NCBI GenBank assembly: GCA_963780825.1
Contig: CAWADL010000014.1
Location: 62,001 to 126,000 of the forward strand
Length of the DNA: 64,000 bases
Direction of reading: 5' to 3'
Source of the DNA: Roseiarcus sp963780825
GTDB taxonomy: Bacteria; Pseudomonadota; Alphaproteobacteria; Rhizobiales; Beijerinckiaceae
Shown here: piece after piece, positions 55,743 through 64,000 of the stretch
Position numbering within the stretch: the first letter of the stretch is position 1
How the letters are laid out: every line of letters begins with the position of its first letter
Notes under the pieces: model-generated
What the model saw: only the letters and a program-made list of their open reading frames with translations
The model's database searches: none
What the model was told of the DNA's origin: nothing
Program-made: the position numbers and the translations under genes

Positions 55743-56518
55743 GCCCGCTCGCTGGCCGACACGCGCTCATCACGGGAGCGGGCGGCGGCATCGGCGCGGC
55801 GATCGCCTCGGCGCTTGCGAACGCAGGCGCGCGCGTGTCGCTGGCGGGGCGGCGGCTGCAGCCTCTGCAAACCGTCGCGGCGCGCCTTCCCAGGGGAGCG
55901 GCGCAGATCATCGACGATTTCGACGTGACCGACGAAGACGCCGTTACGCGCGGCGTCGCGCGTGCGCGAGAAGCTTTTGGGCCGATTGGCGTCCTCATCA
56001 ACAATGCAGGCGAAGCGCCGAGCGCGCCGTTCCGCAAGACCGATCCCGCCCTCTGGGCGCATGTGCTCGCGACCGACCTCACAAGTGTTTATCTGGTCAC
56101 TCGCGCCGCGCTCGCCGATGTCGAGAGCCATGGGCCGCTCGGCCGGATCGTCAACGTCGCGTCAACCGCAGGCTTGACCGGCTACGCCTATGTTTCAGCC
56201 TATTGCGCGGCCAAACATGGCGTGGTGGGTCTGACCCGCGCGCTGGCTTTGGAGCTGGCGCGCACCGGCGTCACGGTCAACGCTGTCTGCCCTGGCTTCA
56301 CCGAAACGCCGCTGATTGACAAAGCGGTGGAAAACATTGTCGCCAAGACGGGCCGCACGCCGGAGGCCGCGCGGGCGGAGCTCGCCAAAGGCAATCCGCA
56401 AGGACGATTGGTGCGGCCCGAGGAGGTCGCCGACGCCGTGCTCTGGCTGGTCTCGCCCGGCGCGGCGTCAATCAACGGCCAGGCGATCGCCGTCGCCGGC
56501 GGGGAGGTGCTCTCATGA
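55739..56518 (+). CDS. SDR-family dehydrogenase, 3-hydroxyacyl-CoA type
   Basis: 259 residues, GTG start overlapping the monooxygenase stop. ITGAGGGIGAAIASAL (NAD site), VLINNAGEAP, VNVASTAGLTGYAYVSAYCA (Ser, Tyr) with AKHG (Lys), VNAVCPGFTETPLID. In this position it probably oxidises the hydroxyacyl-CoA formed after ring opening or hydration. Overlaps the hydratase downstream. Intact. Confidence 0.85.
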   Translation: MSPLAGRHALITGAGGGIGAAIASALANAGARVSLAGRRLQPLQTVAARLPRGAAQIIDDFDVTDEDAVTRGVARAREAFGPIGVLINNAGEAPSAPFRKTDPALWAHVLATDLTSVYLVTRAALADVESHGPLGRIVNVASTAGLTGYAYVSAYCAAKHGVVGLTRALALELARTGVTVNAVCPGFTETPLIDKAVENIVAKTGRTPEAARAELAKGNPQGRLVRPEEVADAVLWLVSPGAASINGQAIAVAGGEVLS

Positions 56519-57363
56519 GCGAAACATCGGCTATGCAGGCCGCTCGGCGGCCGTTCAAGGATTATCGCGGCCAACATTTCGCGTTTGAAGCGTCTGATGA
56601 CGGCCGGGTCGCGACGGTGCGGCTCAATCGGCCCGAACGCAAGAACCCGCTGACATTCGAGTCCTACGCGGAGCTGCGTGATCTGTTCCGCGATCTCGGA
56701 TACGCCAGCGACATTCGCGCGATCGTGCTGACCGGCTCCGGAGGCAATTTCTGCTCCGGCGGCGACGTGTTTGAAATCATCGAGCCGTTGACCAAAATGT
56801 CGACGCCCGACCTGCTCGCGTTCACGCGCATGACCGGCGACCTCGTCAAGGCGATGCGGCGCTGTCCCCAACCAATCATCGCCGCCGTTGACGGCATCTG
56901 CGCGGGCGCGGGCGCGATCCTGGCGATGGCGTCGGACCTGCGCTTGGGCACGCCGCTGACCAGGACGGCGTTTCTGTTCACTCGGGTCGGGCTCGCCGGC
57001 GCCGACATGGGCGCCTGTGGAATCCTGCCGCGCATCATTGGTCAGGGGCGAGCAGCGGAGCTGTTGTATACCGGTCGCGCGATGACAGCCGACGAGGGCC
57101 TGGCTTGGGGTTTCTACAATGGTCTGCACGATCCGGCGAAGCTGCAATCGGCGGCGCTCGACATGGCGCGCACGCTCGCTGACGGGCCCTGGTTCGCGCA
57201 TGGGATCACCAAGACCATGCTCAATCAGGAATGGGCGATGGGGCTCGACGAGATGATCGAGTCGGAAGCGCAGGCGCAGATGATCTGCATGACCACTGGC
57301 GATTTCCGCCGCGCCTTCGAGGCTTTCGCCGCCAAACGCAAACCTGTGTTTGAAGGGAACTGA
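56515..57363 (+). CDS. Enoyl-CoA hydratase-family protein
   Basis: 282 residues. RLNRPERKNPLTFESYAELR, the oxyanion loop NFCSGGDVFEIIEPL, VDGICAGAGAILAMASDLRL, RVGLAGADMGACGILPRIIG. The long form with the DVFEIIEPL segment is often found beside this monooxygenase fusion and may hydrate or hydrolytically open the ring. Overlaps the SDR by 4 bases. Intact. Confidence 0.87.
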   Translation: MSETSAMQAARRPFKDYRGQHFAFEASDDGRVATVRLNRPERKNPLTFESYAELRDLFRDLGYASDIRAIVLTGSGGNFCSGGDVFEIIEPLTKMSTPDLLAFTRMTGDLVKAMRRCPQPIIAAVDGICAGAGAILAMASDLRLGTPLTRTAFLFTRVGLAGADMGACGILPRIIGQGRAAELLYTGRAMTADEGLAWGFYNGLHDPAKLQSAALDMARTLADGPWFAHGITKTMLNQEWAMGLDEMIESEAQAQMICMTTGDFRRAFEAFAAKRKPVFEGN

Positions 57364-57366
57364 CCC

Positions 57367-58522
57367 ATGCGCGATTGGCTCGACTGGCCGTTCTTCGAAG
57401 TCGCGCCATCGTGAACTGGCCGCGCGGTTGGATGCGTTTACGAGCCTGTCGGCTGTTACCCACATCGATCATCACGATGTTGACGCGGCATGCCGCAAGC
57501 TCGTGCGCAGCCTCGGCGATGCGCGTTTGTTGACGGCGGCGGTGGCGCCGGCGGAAGGTGACGAGGACGCGATCAACTCGCGCTCGGTGTGCATCGCGCG
57601 CGAAGCTTTGGCTTACGCTGACGGCCTCGCTGATTTCGCCTTCGCCATGCAGGGGCTCGGTTCCGGGGCGGTCGCGATCGCCGGCTCGCCGGAACTGAAG
57701 CGCGCCGTGCTGCCGAAAACGCGCGCCGGCGAATGGTTGGCGGCGTTCGCACTTTCGGAGAAAGAGGCCGGCTCTGACGTTGCGGCGATGGCTTGCTCGG
57801 CGCGGATGGATGGCGACGACTATGTGATCGACGGCGAGAAAACCTGGATCTCCAACGGCGGCATCGCGGACGTCTATACATTGTTTGCTCGCACCGGCGA
57901 GGCGCCGGGCGCGCGCGGGCATCTCGGCCTTCGTCGTGTTTCCCGACGATGCCGGCTTCTCGGCGCCTGAGCGCATCGAGTCATCGCGCCGCATCCGCTG
58001 GCGACCTTGCGCTTCGAGAATTGCCGTATTCCCGCGAGCCGCCGGCTCGGCGCGCCGGGCGAAGGTTTCAAGATCGCCATGCGGACGCTCGACATTTTTC
58101 GCGCCTCCGTCGCGGCGGCCGCGCTCGGTTTTGCGCGCCGCGCGCTCGACGAGGCGTTGGCGCATGCGCGGGCGCGAAAGATGTTTGGGGCGACGCTGGG
58201 CGATCTGCAATTGACGCAAGCCGCGCTCGGCGAGATGGCGACAGATATCGACGCAGCCGCACTGTTGACCTACCGCGCCGCTTGGCGCCGTGATGTGCAG
58301 AAGCTGCCGACGACCCGTGAGGCGGCGATGGCCAAGATGACGGCGACAGAGACCGCGCAGCGCGTGATTGATCGCGCGGTGCAGATGTTTGGCGCGCGCG
58401 GCGTGAGGACGGGCGAGATCGTCGAGCGGTTGTACCGCGAGATCCGGGCGCTGCGAATCTATGAAGGCGCGACGGAGGTGCAGAAGCTGATTGTGGCGCG
58501 CGACGTGCTGCGGGGGCGGTAG
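57367..58522 (+). CDS. Acyl-CoA dehydrogenase (three frame breaks)
   Basis: About 384 residues joined: MRDWLDWPFFE, one extra base near 57402, then SRHRELAARLDAF onward to about 57910, a short piece (ISAFVVFPDDAGFSAPERIE), then from about 57985 to the stop. Motifs: FALSEKEAGSDVAAM, GEKTWISNGGIADVYTLFA, KMFGATLGDLQLTQAAL, and RIYEGATEVQKLIVARDVLR (catalytic Glu in IYEGATE). FAD-dependent desaturation of an acyl-CoA intermediate, in line with the CoA pathway around it. Confidence 0.85.
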
Positions 58523-58547
58523 AACATGAATTTGAATGACGACCTCC

Positions 58548-58687
58548 GTCATTGCGAGCGAAGCGAAGCAATCCAGCCCTCGGGGCAAGCGGCGCGTTTC
58601 GGGGATGCAGGCCGCGGCCGCCGTGGGCGAAGCCAAGCCTGCGCGTCGCGGAGAGGCTGGATTGCTTCGCTTCGCTCGCAATGACGG
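58548..58687. repeat. Repeat family C, copy with long spacer
   Basis: GTCATTGCGAGCGAAGCG and CTTCGCTTCGCTCGCAATGA face each other around about 85 bases. It lies between the dehydrogenase stop and the RidA start. Confidence 0.8.
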
Positions 58688-58727
58688 GCCGTTGATCGAT
58701 CGCAGGAACGAATCAGGAAAGACCGCC

Positions 58728-59123
58728 ATGCATCGCGCACTGCAACCCGAGGGCTGGGCGAAACCGCAGGGTTACGCTAACGGCGTTGTCGCGCGAGGTC
58801 GCGTCATAACTCTCGCGGGTCAGATTGGTTGGAACGCGCGGAGCGAATTCGAGAGCGACGACCTCGTCGATCAGATCGCGCAGGCGCTGCGCAACATCGT
58901 CGCGGTGCTCGCCTGCGACGGCGCATCGCCTCAACATATCGTCAATCTCAATTGGTACTTTGTCGATAAGCGCGATTATCTGTCGCGGTTGCCGGAGGTC
59001 GGCAAGGCGTATCGCGAAATCATCGGCAAGCATTTCCCGGCCATGACGGCGGTGCAGGTGTCCGCGTTGATTGAAGATCGGGCGAAGGTCGAGATTCAGG
59101 CGACCGCGATCGTGCCGGATTGA
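58728..59123 (+). CDS. RidA/YjgF-family deaminase
   Basis: 131 residues. LQPEGWAKPQGYANGVVARG, RVITLAGQIGWNARSEFESD, MTAVQVSALIEDRAKVEIQA. RidA proteins hydrolyse reactive enamines and imines to ketones and ammonia. In this cluster the product of a 2-aminobenzoyl-CoA monooxygenase/reductase would be an enamine, so a specific catabolic role is plausible. An RBS (AGGAAAG) precedes ATG 58728. Intact. Confidence 0.87.
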   Translation: MHRALQPEGWAKPQGYANGVVARGRVITLAGQIGWNARSEFESDDLVDQIAQALRNIVAVLACDGASPQHIVNLNWYFVDKRDYLSRLPEVGKAYREIIGKHFPAMTAVQVSALIEDRAKVEIQATAIVPD

Positions 59124-59184
59124 GCGATGTGGCGTCCGGCTGAACGTCTTCGCTATTCATCGTCTCAAGGTCGCGTACCCTCGC

Positions 59185-60581
59185 GTGAAGAAGCCGCCGC
59201 ATCTTTGCTTTTTTCGCCACTCCACGCGGGGCGGCTTGCCCTTGAGCAACGCACCTGGACGCCAGCGATGGTGCCTTGGCGCGCGACCGACGACGGGTTC
59301 GTCTCCGATGCCGTCGTTGGCTGGTACGAGCGATTCGCGCGCGCGGCGCCGGGCGCGATCGTCGTCGAGGCGACGGGCGTTCGCGATGTGCCGAGCGGGC
59401 CGTTGCTGCGCATCGGACACGATCGCTATCTCCCGGGATTGAAGCGCCTGGTTGAGGCCGTCGAGCGTGCGAGTGGCGGACGGACGCGGTTGTTCATCCA
59501 GCTCATCGATTTTCTCGCCATCCGCCGCCGCCCGGAGCCAAGCAAATATTTCGAGCGCTTTTTGACGATCACCGAAGCGCACAAGCGCGCCGTCGGCGCC
59601 GATGACGAGGCCGAGGCGCGCCACCGCTTGTTTGCGCTTGGCGAATCGGGATGGCGCGAAGCGCTTACGGCTGGTGAACTCGAAGCGTTGAACTACGGTT
59701 ATCGCGAGCGGGTGACCGACGTCGATCTCCCGCATATCCGCGATTTACCGGCGGCCTTGCCGCCGTTGTTCGCCGGCGGCGGCGCGGCGCGCGCAAGCGG
59801 CGGGTTTCGCCGGCGTCGAGTTGCACTATGCGCACGCCTACACGATGGCCTCGTTTCTCTCGCGCACCAACACGCGCGACGATGGTTACGGCGGTTCGCT
59901 CGAGAATCGGCTGCGTCTGCCGTTAGAGGTTTTCGACGCGGTGCGGCGCGCGCGTTGATGACCGATTCGTCGTTGGTTGCCGATACTTGCGGAGGAATGC
60001 GTCAACGGCGGAAAGACGGTCGACGATACGCGCGCCATCGGCGTCGCCTTCGCCAAGGCCGGGATGGATTTTCTCTCGACTGTCGCGCGGCGGCAAATTC
60101 GACGACGCGGCGCGGCCGGCCGTCGGCGCCGCGGCCTATCCCTATACCGGCCCGAGCGGCTACGAATGCATGCCGCAATATATCTCAGACGCGCGCGGGC
60201 CCGTTCGGGCGCAACGCCGCGCCGACCCAAGCGATCCGCGAGGCCGTGCGCGCGGCGGGTTTTGCGACGCCGGTCGTCTGCAGCCGGCGGCGTGCACAAT
60301 TTCGAGATGGCGGAGCGCTGGCTCGAAGACGGCGTTTGCGACATCGTCGGCGCGGCGCGGCAGTCGCTCGCCGATCCCGACTGGGTCCTGAAAATCTCGC
60401 TCGGGCGCGGCGGCGGAGGTGCAGGACCTGCGAGTTCACCAACTATTGCGAGGCGCTCGATCAGAAGCACAAGCAGGTGACGTGCCAGCTGTGGGACCGG
60501 GAAGCGCTCGACGATCCAAATGCGGCGAGAACAGTCGACGGTAAGCGGCGGCTTGTCGCGCCGGATTGGACACCTCCGTAG
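59185..60581 (+). CDS. NADH:flavin oxidoreductase, old-yellow-enzyme family (at least six frame breaks)
   Basis: About 460 residues when joined from GTG 59185 (VKKPPHL). A break near 59208 leads to LFSPLHAGRLALEQRTWTPA, then FIQLIDFLAIRRRPEPSKYF. Later pieces include FAGVELHYAHAYTMASFLSR, NTRDDGYGGSLENRLRLPLE, AGMDFLS, PVVCSGG-type sequence and the end CEALDQKHKQVTCQLWDRE. These are OYE catalytic-domain blocks with the active-site His/His-type pair in ELHYAHAY. It probably reduces an unsaturated ring intermediate. Breaks near 59785, 59955, 59990, 60080, 60200, 60290 and 60425 look like extra or missing single bases. Confidence 0.7.
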
Positions 60582-60634
60582 GCGCGATCTTCAAAGGATG
60601 ATCCTAGGATTGCGTAGCACAACGGCTGGGGACA

Positions 60635-60908
60635 CCTCTCCCCGCGTGTCGCAAGACGTAGCGCGCCGCATCAGTCTAGCAGCGGGGAGAGGTTTGGGTG
60701 AGGGGCGAGCCGCTTTCACGTGCGCCTTTGACGCCCGGCCAAATCTGCTTGCACGAAATAAGCGAGCGTTTACCTCAGGCTCTTCTGGCTTCGCGCGGTG
60801 CGCGGTGGTTGGAAGCATGCGTCCAAGCGGCTGGCCCCTCACCCCAAACCCTCTCCCCGCTGTTGCGTGGATGGGGCGCGATACGTCTTGCGACTTCGCG
60901 GGAGAGGG
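60635..60908. repeat. Large inverted repeat (family E-like), arms about 78 bases
   Basis: The left arm 60635-60711 (CCTCTCCCCGCGTGTCGC ... GGTGAGGGGCGAGCC) pairs with 60829-60908 (GGCTGGCCCCTCACC ... TTCGCGGGAGAGGG) around a spacer of about 117 bases. The rest of the 60582-61025 gap shows no gene. Confidence 0.75.
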
Positions 60909-61025
60909 AGTCCGCCGCCGCCAGATGTGTGCATGCTTTAGATCTCCAAATCGCGGCGGCTGCGGCTACAGCTTGAAGCGGGGCAAGTTCGGACCTAGAC
61001 TTGTCCGTCACGGAGCCTTCGCGCC

Positions 61026-62352
61026 ATGAGCAAATATCGAGGCGATTTTTCTGCGATCCGCGCGCTGATGCGCGACGCCGAAGTTCACCGCGACGTCTAT
61101 ATCGACGAGGAAGTGTTCCAGCTCGAGATGGAGCACGTGTTCGCCAACGCCTGGGTCTATGTCGGCCACGACAGCCAGATCCCCAACCCCGGCGATTTCT
61201 ACGCCACGACGATCGGCATGCAGCCCGTGGTGATGGTGCGCGCACAGCGACGGCGACGTGCATGTCGTCCACAACCGCTGTCCGCACAAGGGCACCAAGA
61301 TCGCCGGCGAGACTTGCGGCAATGCCGGCAAATTTTTCCGCTGCCCCTATCACGCCTGGAGTGTTCCGGCACCGACGGCTCGCTGCTCGGCATGCCGCTG
61401 CGCGCGGCTACGAAAACACCGGCTTCGAGCGGTCCGCCAGCCGCGCAGGGGCTGACGCCCGGTCGGCGCGTCGCACAATTATCGCGGCTTCGTGTTCGCC
61501 CGGCTGTTCGCCGCGAGGCCCGGGGTTCGAGGAGTTCTTCGGCGAGAGCCTGTCGAGCCTCGACAACATGGTCGACCGCTCGCCGGCCGGACGGCTCGAA
61601 GTCGCCGGCGGCGTGCTGCGCTACATGCACAATTGCAACTGGAAGATGCTGGTCGAGAACCAGACCGACACCTGCCATCCCATGGTGGCGCACGAGTCCT
61701 CGGCCGGCACGGCGGTCGAAGTCTGGAAGAAGGCGCCGCCGGCACGCCGAAGCCGATGGCGGTCGAAATCTTCGCGCCGTTCATGAGCCCTTACGAATTC
61801 TTCGAGAAGATGGGCATCCGCATCTGGGACAACGGCCACGCGCATACCGGCGTCAGCAGCGTCGATCCACGCCAACTATTCCGCCGTTCCCGGCTATTTC
61901 GAGAAGATGGTCGCGGCCTACGGCGAGACGCGCGCCAAAGCGATCCTCGACGAGAACCGGCACAACACCGTCTACTTCCCCAACCTGATGGTGAAGGGGC
62001 CGATCCAGTTGCTGCGCCTGTTCAAGCCGATCTCCGCCGAACAGGACGCTGGTCGAATCCTGGACCTTCCGGCTCGTCGACGCGCCGGACCTGCTGCTCG
62101 AGCGCACGCTGATGTACAACCGCCTCATCAACGCGCCGACCTCGGTCGTCGGCCACGACGATCTCGAAATGTACGAGCGCGCGCAGGAGGGGCTGCACTC
62201 GGACGGCAATCCTTGGGTCAATTTGCAGCGGCTCTATCGCGCGGGCGAGGCGCGAAGAGCGCAATGTCGTCACCAACGGCACGAGCGAATGGCCGATGCG
62301 CAACCAGTTTCGCGCCTGGGCGAAATTCATGACGATCGGCATGGGAGCATGA
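61026..62352 (+). CDS. Rieske aromatic-ring-hydroxylating dioxygenase, alpha subunit (many frame breaks)
   Basis: About 440 residues when joined. The start MSKYRGDFSAIRALMRDAEV is clean. The Rieske 2Fe-2S motif is intact: NRCPHKGTKIAGETCG then FFRCPYHAW (C-x-H ... C-x2-H). The catalytic iron region is NWKMLVENQTDTCHPMVAHE. Breaks occur about every 100-150 bases, mostly one extra base (near 61245, 61360, 61408, 61465, 61525, 61740, 61868, 62045, 62255). The stop overlaps the beta subunit start. It hydroxylates an aromatic or indolic ring with electrons from a ferredoxin/reductase not seen here. Confidence 0.85.
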
Positions 62353-62841
62353 CGATGGCCGGCGCCGACCAATCAGGAGTTGATCGACTTCGTCTATCGC
62401 GAGGCGCGGCTGATCGATCAGCACCGTTTCGAGGAATGGCTTGACTCTGTTCGCCGAGGACGGCTCACTATTGGATGCCGCTCGAATGGGGCCAGACCGA
62501 TCCGCGGCTGATCGGCTCGCTGATGTACGAGGACAAGATGCTGCTCGGCATCCGCGTCGAGCGGCTGAAGGGCAACCGCACCTTCAGCCAGAAGCCGAAG
62601 AGCCGCTGCCATCACGTGTTGCAGGCGCCGCAGATCGAGAGCCGCGACGAGGCGGCCAACCGCTACGTGGTCTGGACGCCGATGCACTATGTCGAGACGC
62701 GCGCTGGACGAGCAGACGCTGTTCGCGGCCTGGGCGACGCATACGTTGGCGGTCGAGGACGGGCGGCTGAAGATCAAGCTGAAGCGGGTCGATCTCGTCA
62801 ATTGCGACGCCGCGTTCGGCAACATCCAGTTGTTCATGTGA
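62349..62841 (+). CDS. Rieske dioxygenase, beta subunit (about four frame breaks)
   Basis: About 163 residues: a short start, then ELIDFVYREARLIDQHRFEE, WMPLEWGQTDPRLIGSLMYE, DKMLLGIRVERLKGNRTFSQ, and the end NCDAAFGNIQLFM. This is the cone-shaped NTF2-like beta subunit that assembles with alpha as alpha3-beta3. ATG 62349 overlaps the alpha stop (ATGA). Breaks near 62362, 62440, 62465 and 62705. Confidence 0.82.
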
Positions 62842-62890
62842 GAAGGCGCCAAAGCATGCGGGTAGCCTTGATGATCGACCGCCGGCCGGT

Positions 62891-63013
62891 GCCCTCCCCC
62901 CTTGTGGGAAGGCTAAGTGTGGGGCGGCGCTTCGGCTTGGACGTGGGCTACCGGAACGGGCGGCGTTTGCGGCTACCCCCCTCCCCCGGCCCTCCCCCAC
63001 AAGGGGGGAGGGA
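62891..63013. repeat. Repeat family E, copy 2
   Basis: CCCTCCCCCCTTGTGGGAAG and CCCTCCCCCACAAGGGGGGA face each other; total length matches the copy at 27099-27221. It lies between the dioxygenase beta gene and the SDR. Confidence 0.8.
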
Positions 63014-63055
63014 GGTCGCGGCGCCGGCGCCTGCTCGCGCGGCTGGCGCCTGCTG

Positions 63056-63785
63056 ATGCCCGCGGCGGTCGTCACTGGCGGCAATACAGGCATCGGCGCG
63101 GCGATCGCGCGCGCTCTGATCGAACAGCGGCCTCGATGTCATCTCCCTCTCGCGTCGGCCGCCCGATTGGACGCACGCGCGGCTCAGCTCCTACGAGGTC
63201 GATCTCAGCCGACGCCGAAGCGAACACAGCAAGCGCGGCCGATATCGCCGCCAAACATAGAAGTGACGACGTTCGTGCACAATGCCGGCGCCATCCGCGC
63301 CGCCCTGCTGGAGACGTCGAACGTCGACGATCTCCTCGCGCTGACGCAACTGCATCTCGGCGCGCCGATCAGCTCGACGCAGGCTTTCCTGCCGGCGATG
63401 AAGCAGCAGCAATTCGGCCGCATCGTGCTCATTTCCTCGCGCGCGGCGCTCGGGCTTGCAGACGCGCACAAGCTATTCCGCGACCAAGGCGGCAATTGAT
63501 TGGCATGGCGCGCACCTGGGCGCTGGAACTCGGCCCGTTTGGCGATCACGGTCAACGTCGTGGCGCCGGGGCCGATCGCGGACACCGAAATGTTCGAGAG
63601 CGTGATGAAGCCGGAGTCCGAGCGCGCGGCAGGCGCTCGCGCGAGCGATCCCGGTCAGGCGACTGGGCCGCTCCGAGGATGTCGCGCGCGCGGTGGCTTT
63701 CTTCGCTGGCGCAGAGGCGAGTTTCGTCACCGGGCAGACTTTGTTTGTCTGTGGCGGCGCCAGCGTGAGTTCGATCAGCTTGTGA
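63056..63785 (+). CDS. SDR-family dehydrogenase (at least five frame breaks)
   Basis: About 240 residues joined. AAVVTGGNTGIGAAIARAL, VTTFVHNAGAIRAALLETSN, GRIVLISSRAALGL, a broken YSATKAA-type active site near 63465-63485, MARTWALELGP, FAITVNVVAPGPIADTEMFE, VAFFAGAEASFVTGQTLFV. It may dehydrogenate the cis-diol or another hydroxylated product of the Rieske enzyme. Breaks near 63125, 63175, 63250, 63465, 63540 and 63635. Confidence 0.75.
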
Positions 63786-63832
63786 GCGGACCGTGGGTCG
63801 CGGCGCGCGGTCCCAGGGAGCGAGGAATTCTC

Positions 63833-64000
63833 ATGCGCATGTTTTGGCAGAGTTTCGTCGACGAGACCGCGAGTGCGCCTTATTTGAAGCGGCTCGAGGC
63901 GTATTTGTCGGAGATCGCGGCGCCTGGGGTGAGCGTCGACGTCAGTGGGATTTCGCCGCCGGATCGCGACTTCGGCCGGCTTGCGGAATTTCGCTGCGCA
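63833..64000 (+). CDS. Asp/Glu/hydantoin racemase-family protein, N-terminal part (cut by window edge)
   Basis: The first 56 residues are visible: MRMFWQSFVDETASAPYLKR, then SGISPPDRDFGRLAEFRCA, the standard opening of the hydantoin racemase/maleate-isomerase-like family. GAGGAATTC precedes ATG 63833. A single family F arm (CGCGCGGTCCCAGGGAGCG) lies just upstream at 63804-63822. The role in the cluster is unknown. Confidence 0.65.
   Translation, partial: MRMFWQSFVDETASAPYLKRLEAYLSEIAAPGVSVDVSGISPPDRDFGRLAEFRCA

Noticed and set aside
57221..58729. A 502-codon minus-strand frame
   Set aside because: It is antisense to the hydratase and acyl-CoA dehydrogenase and includes repeat family C sequence.
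48814..63785. An iac-type indole-3-acetate cluster
   Set aside because: No iacA-type indole monooxygenase or other iac gene set is visible; if auxin is the substrate the gene content fits the iad-type layout better.

Overview
The window is GC-rich chromosomal DNA that reads as an alphaproteobacterium, most likely a Hyphomicrobiales (Rhizobiales) member near the Bradyrhizobium/Methylocystis/Beijerinckia groups. The supports are an alphaproteobacterial-type LexA box (GTTC-N7-GTTC) in front of comM, two perfect CtrA boxes (TTAA-N7-TTAACC), an Omp31-like barrel, an OlsB-type ornithine-lipid acyltransferase and a trmFO gene. No tRNA, rRNA, CRISPR array or insertion-sequence transposase was recognised.

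Layout. 1-6.2 kb: the end of a polysaccharide gene cluster (heparinase-like enzyme, two-domain oxidoreductase, three glycosyltransferases, coupled by 4-base overlaps). 6.2-10.5 kb: comM, a hybrid histidine kinase and olsB. 10.7-16.5 kb: a GtrB-like/GT-C membrane glycosyltransferase pair, a LON-domain protein, an SDR, a pilus N-terminal-domain protein and DUF1499. 16.8-25.8 kb: a broken vapC with its antitoxin, a fatty-acyl-CoA dehydrogenase/hydratase pair, ileS-lspA, a colicin-E3-type cytotoxin with a probable immunity gene, and an Xre/RES toxin-antitoxin pair. 26-46 kb: mostly housekeeping (ilvE, ribH-nusB, trmFO, sodB, carA, mepA, tam, LOG, YqeY, PfkB kinase, MBL hydrolase) with small proteins between. 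46.4-64 kb: a one-directional catabolic region with an ornithine-cyclodeaminase-like gene, an M20 hydrolase, iorAB, a MarR regulator, a flavin monooxygenase/OYE fusion, an SDR, an enoyl-CoA hydratase, an acyl-CoA dehydrogenase, RidA, an OYE reductase, a Rieske dioxygenase alpha/beta pair, another SDR and the start of a racemase-like gene. Its contents fit breakdown of an indolic or 2-aminobenzoate-type aromatic; indole-3-acetate to anthranilate to 2-aminobenzoyl-CoA is the most attractive reading, but the substrate is inference.

Two features affect how the window should be read. First, many genes carry single-base frame breaks, dense at about 11.7-23.2 kb and 57.4-63.7 kb and absent from about 30.3-49.5 kb. 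They hit ileS and ribH, which are normally essential, and removing or adding one base restores family-like protein each time, so nearly all are probably sequencing or assembly errors. The vapC break is different, because it is a nonsense change with the frame preserved. Second, intergenic space is full of palindromic repeat families, here called A to H. Two copies are nested inside other repeats, and one sits in frame inside a coding region.

Regulation visible in the sequence includes LexA control of comM, CtrA control of mepA and of an unknown small protein, an autorepression operator for the Xre/RES pair, a matched pair of candidate MarR operators in the aromatic cluster, and a perfect palindrome over the ocd promoter.
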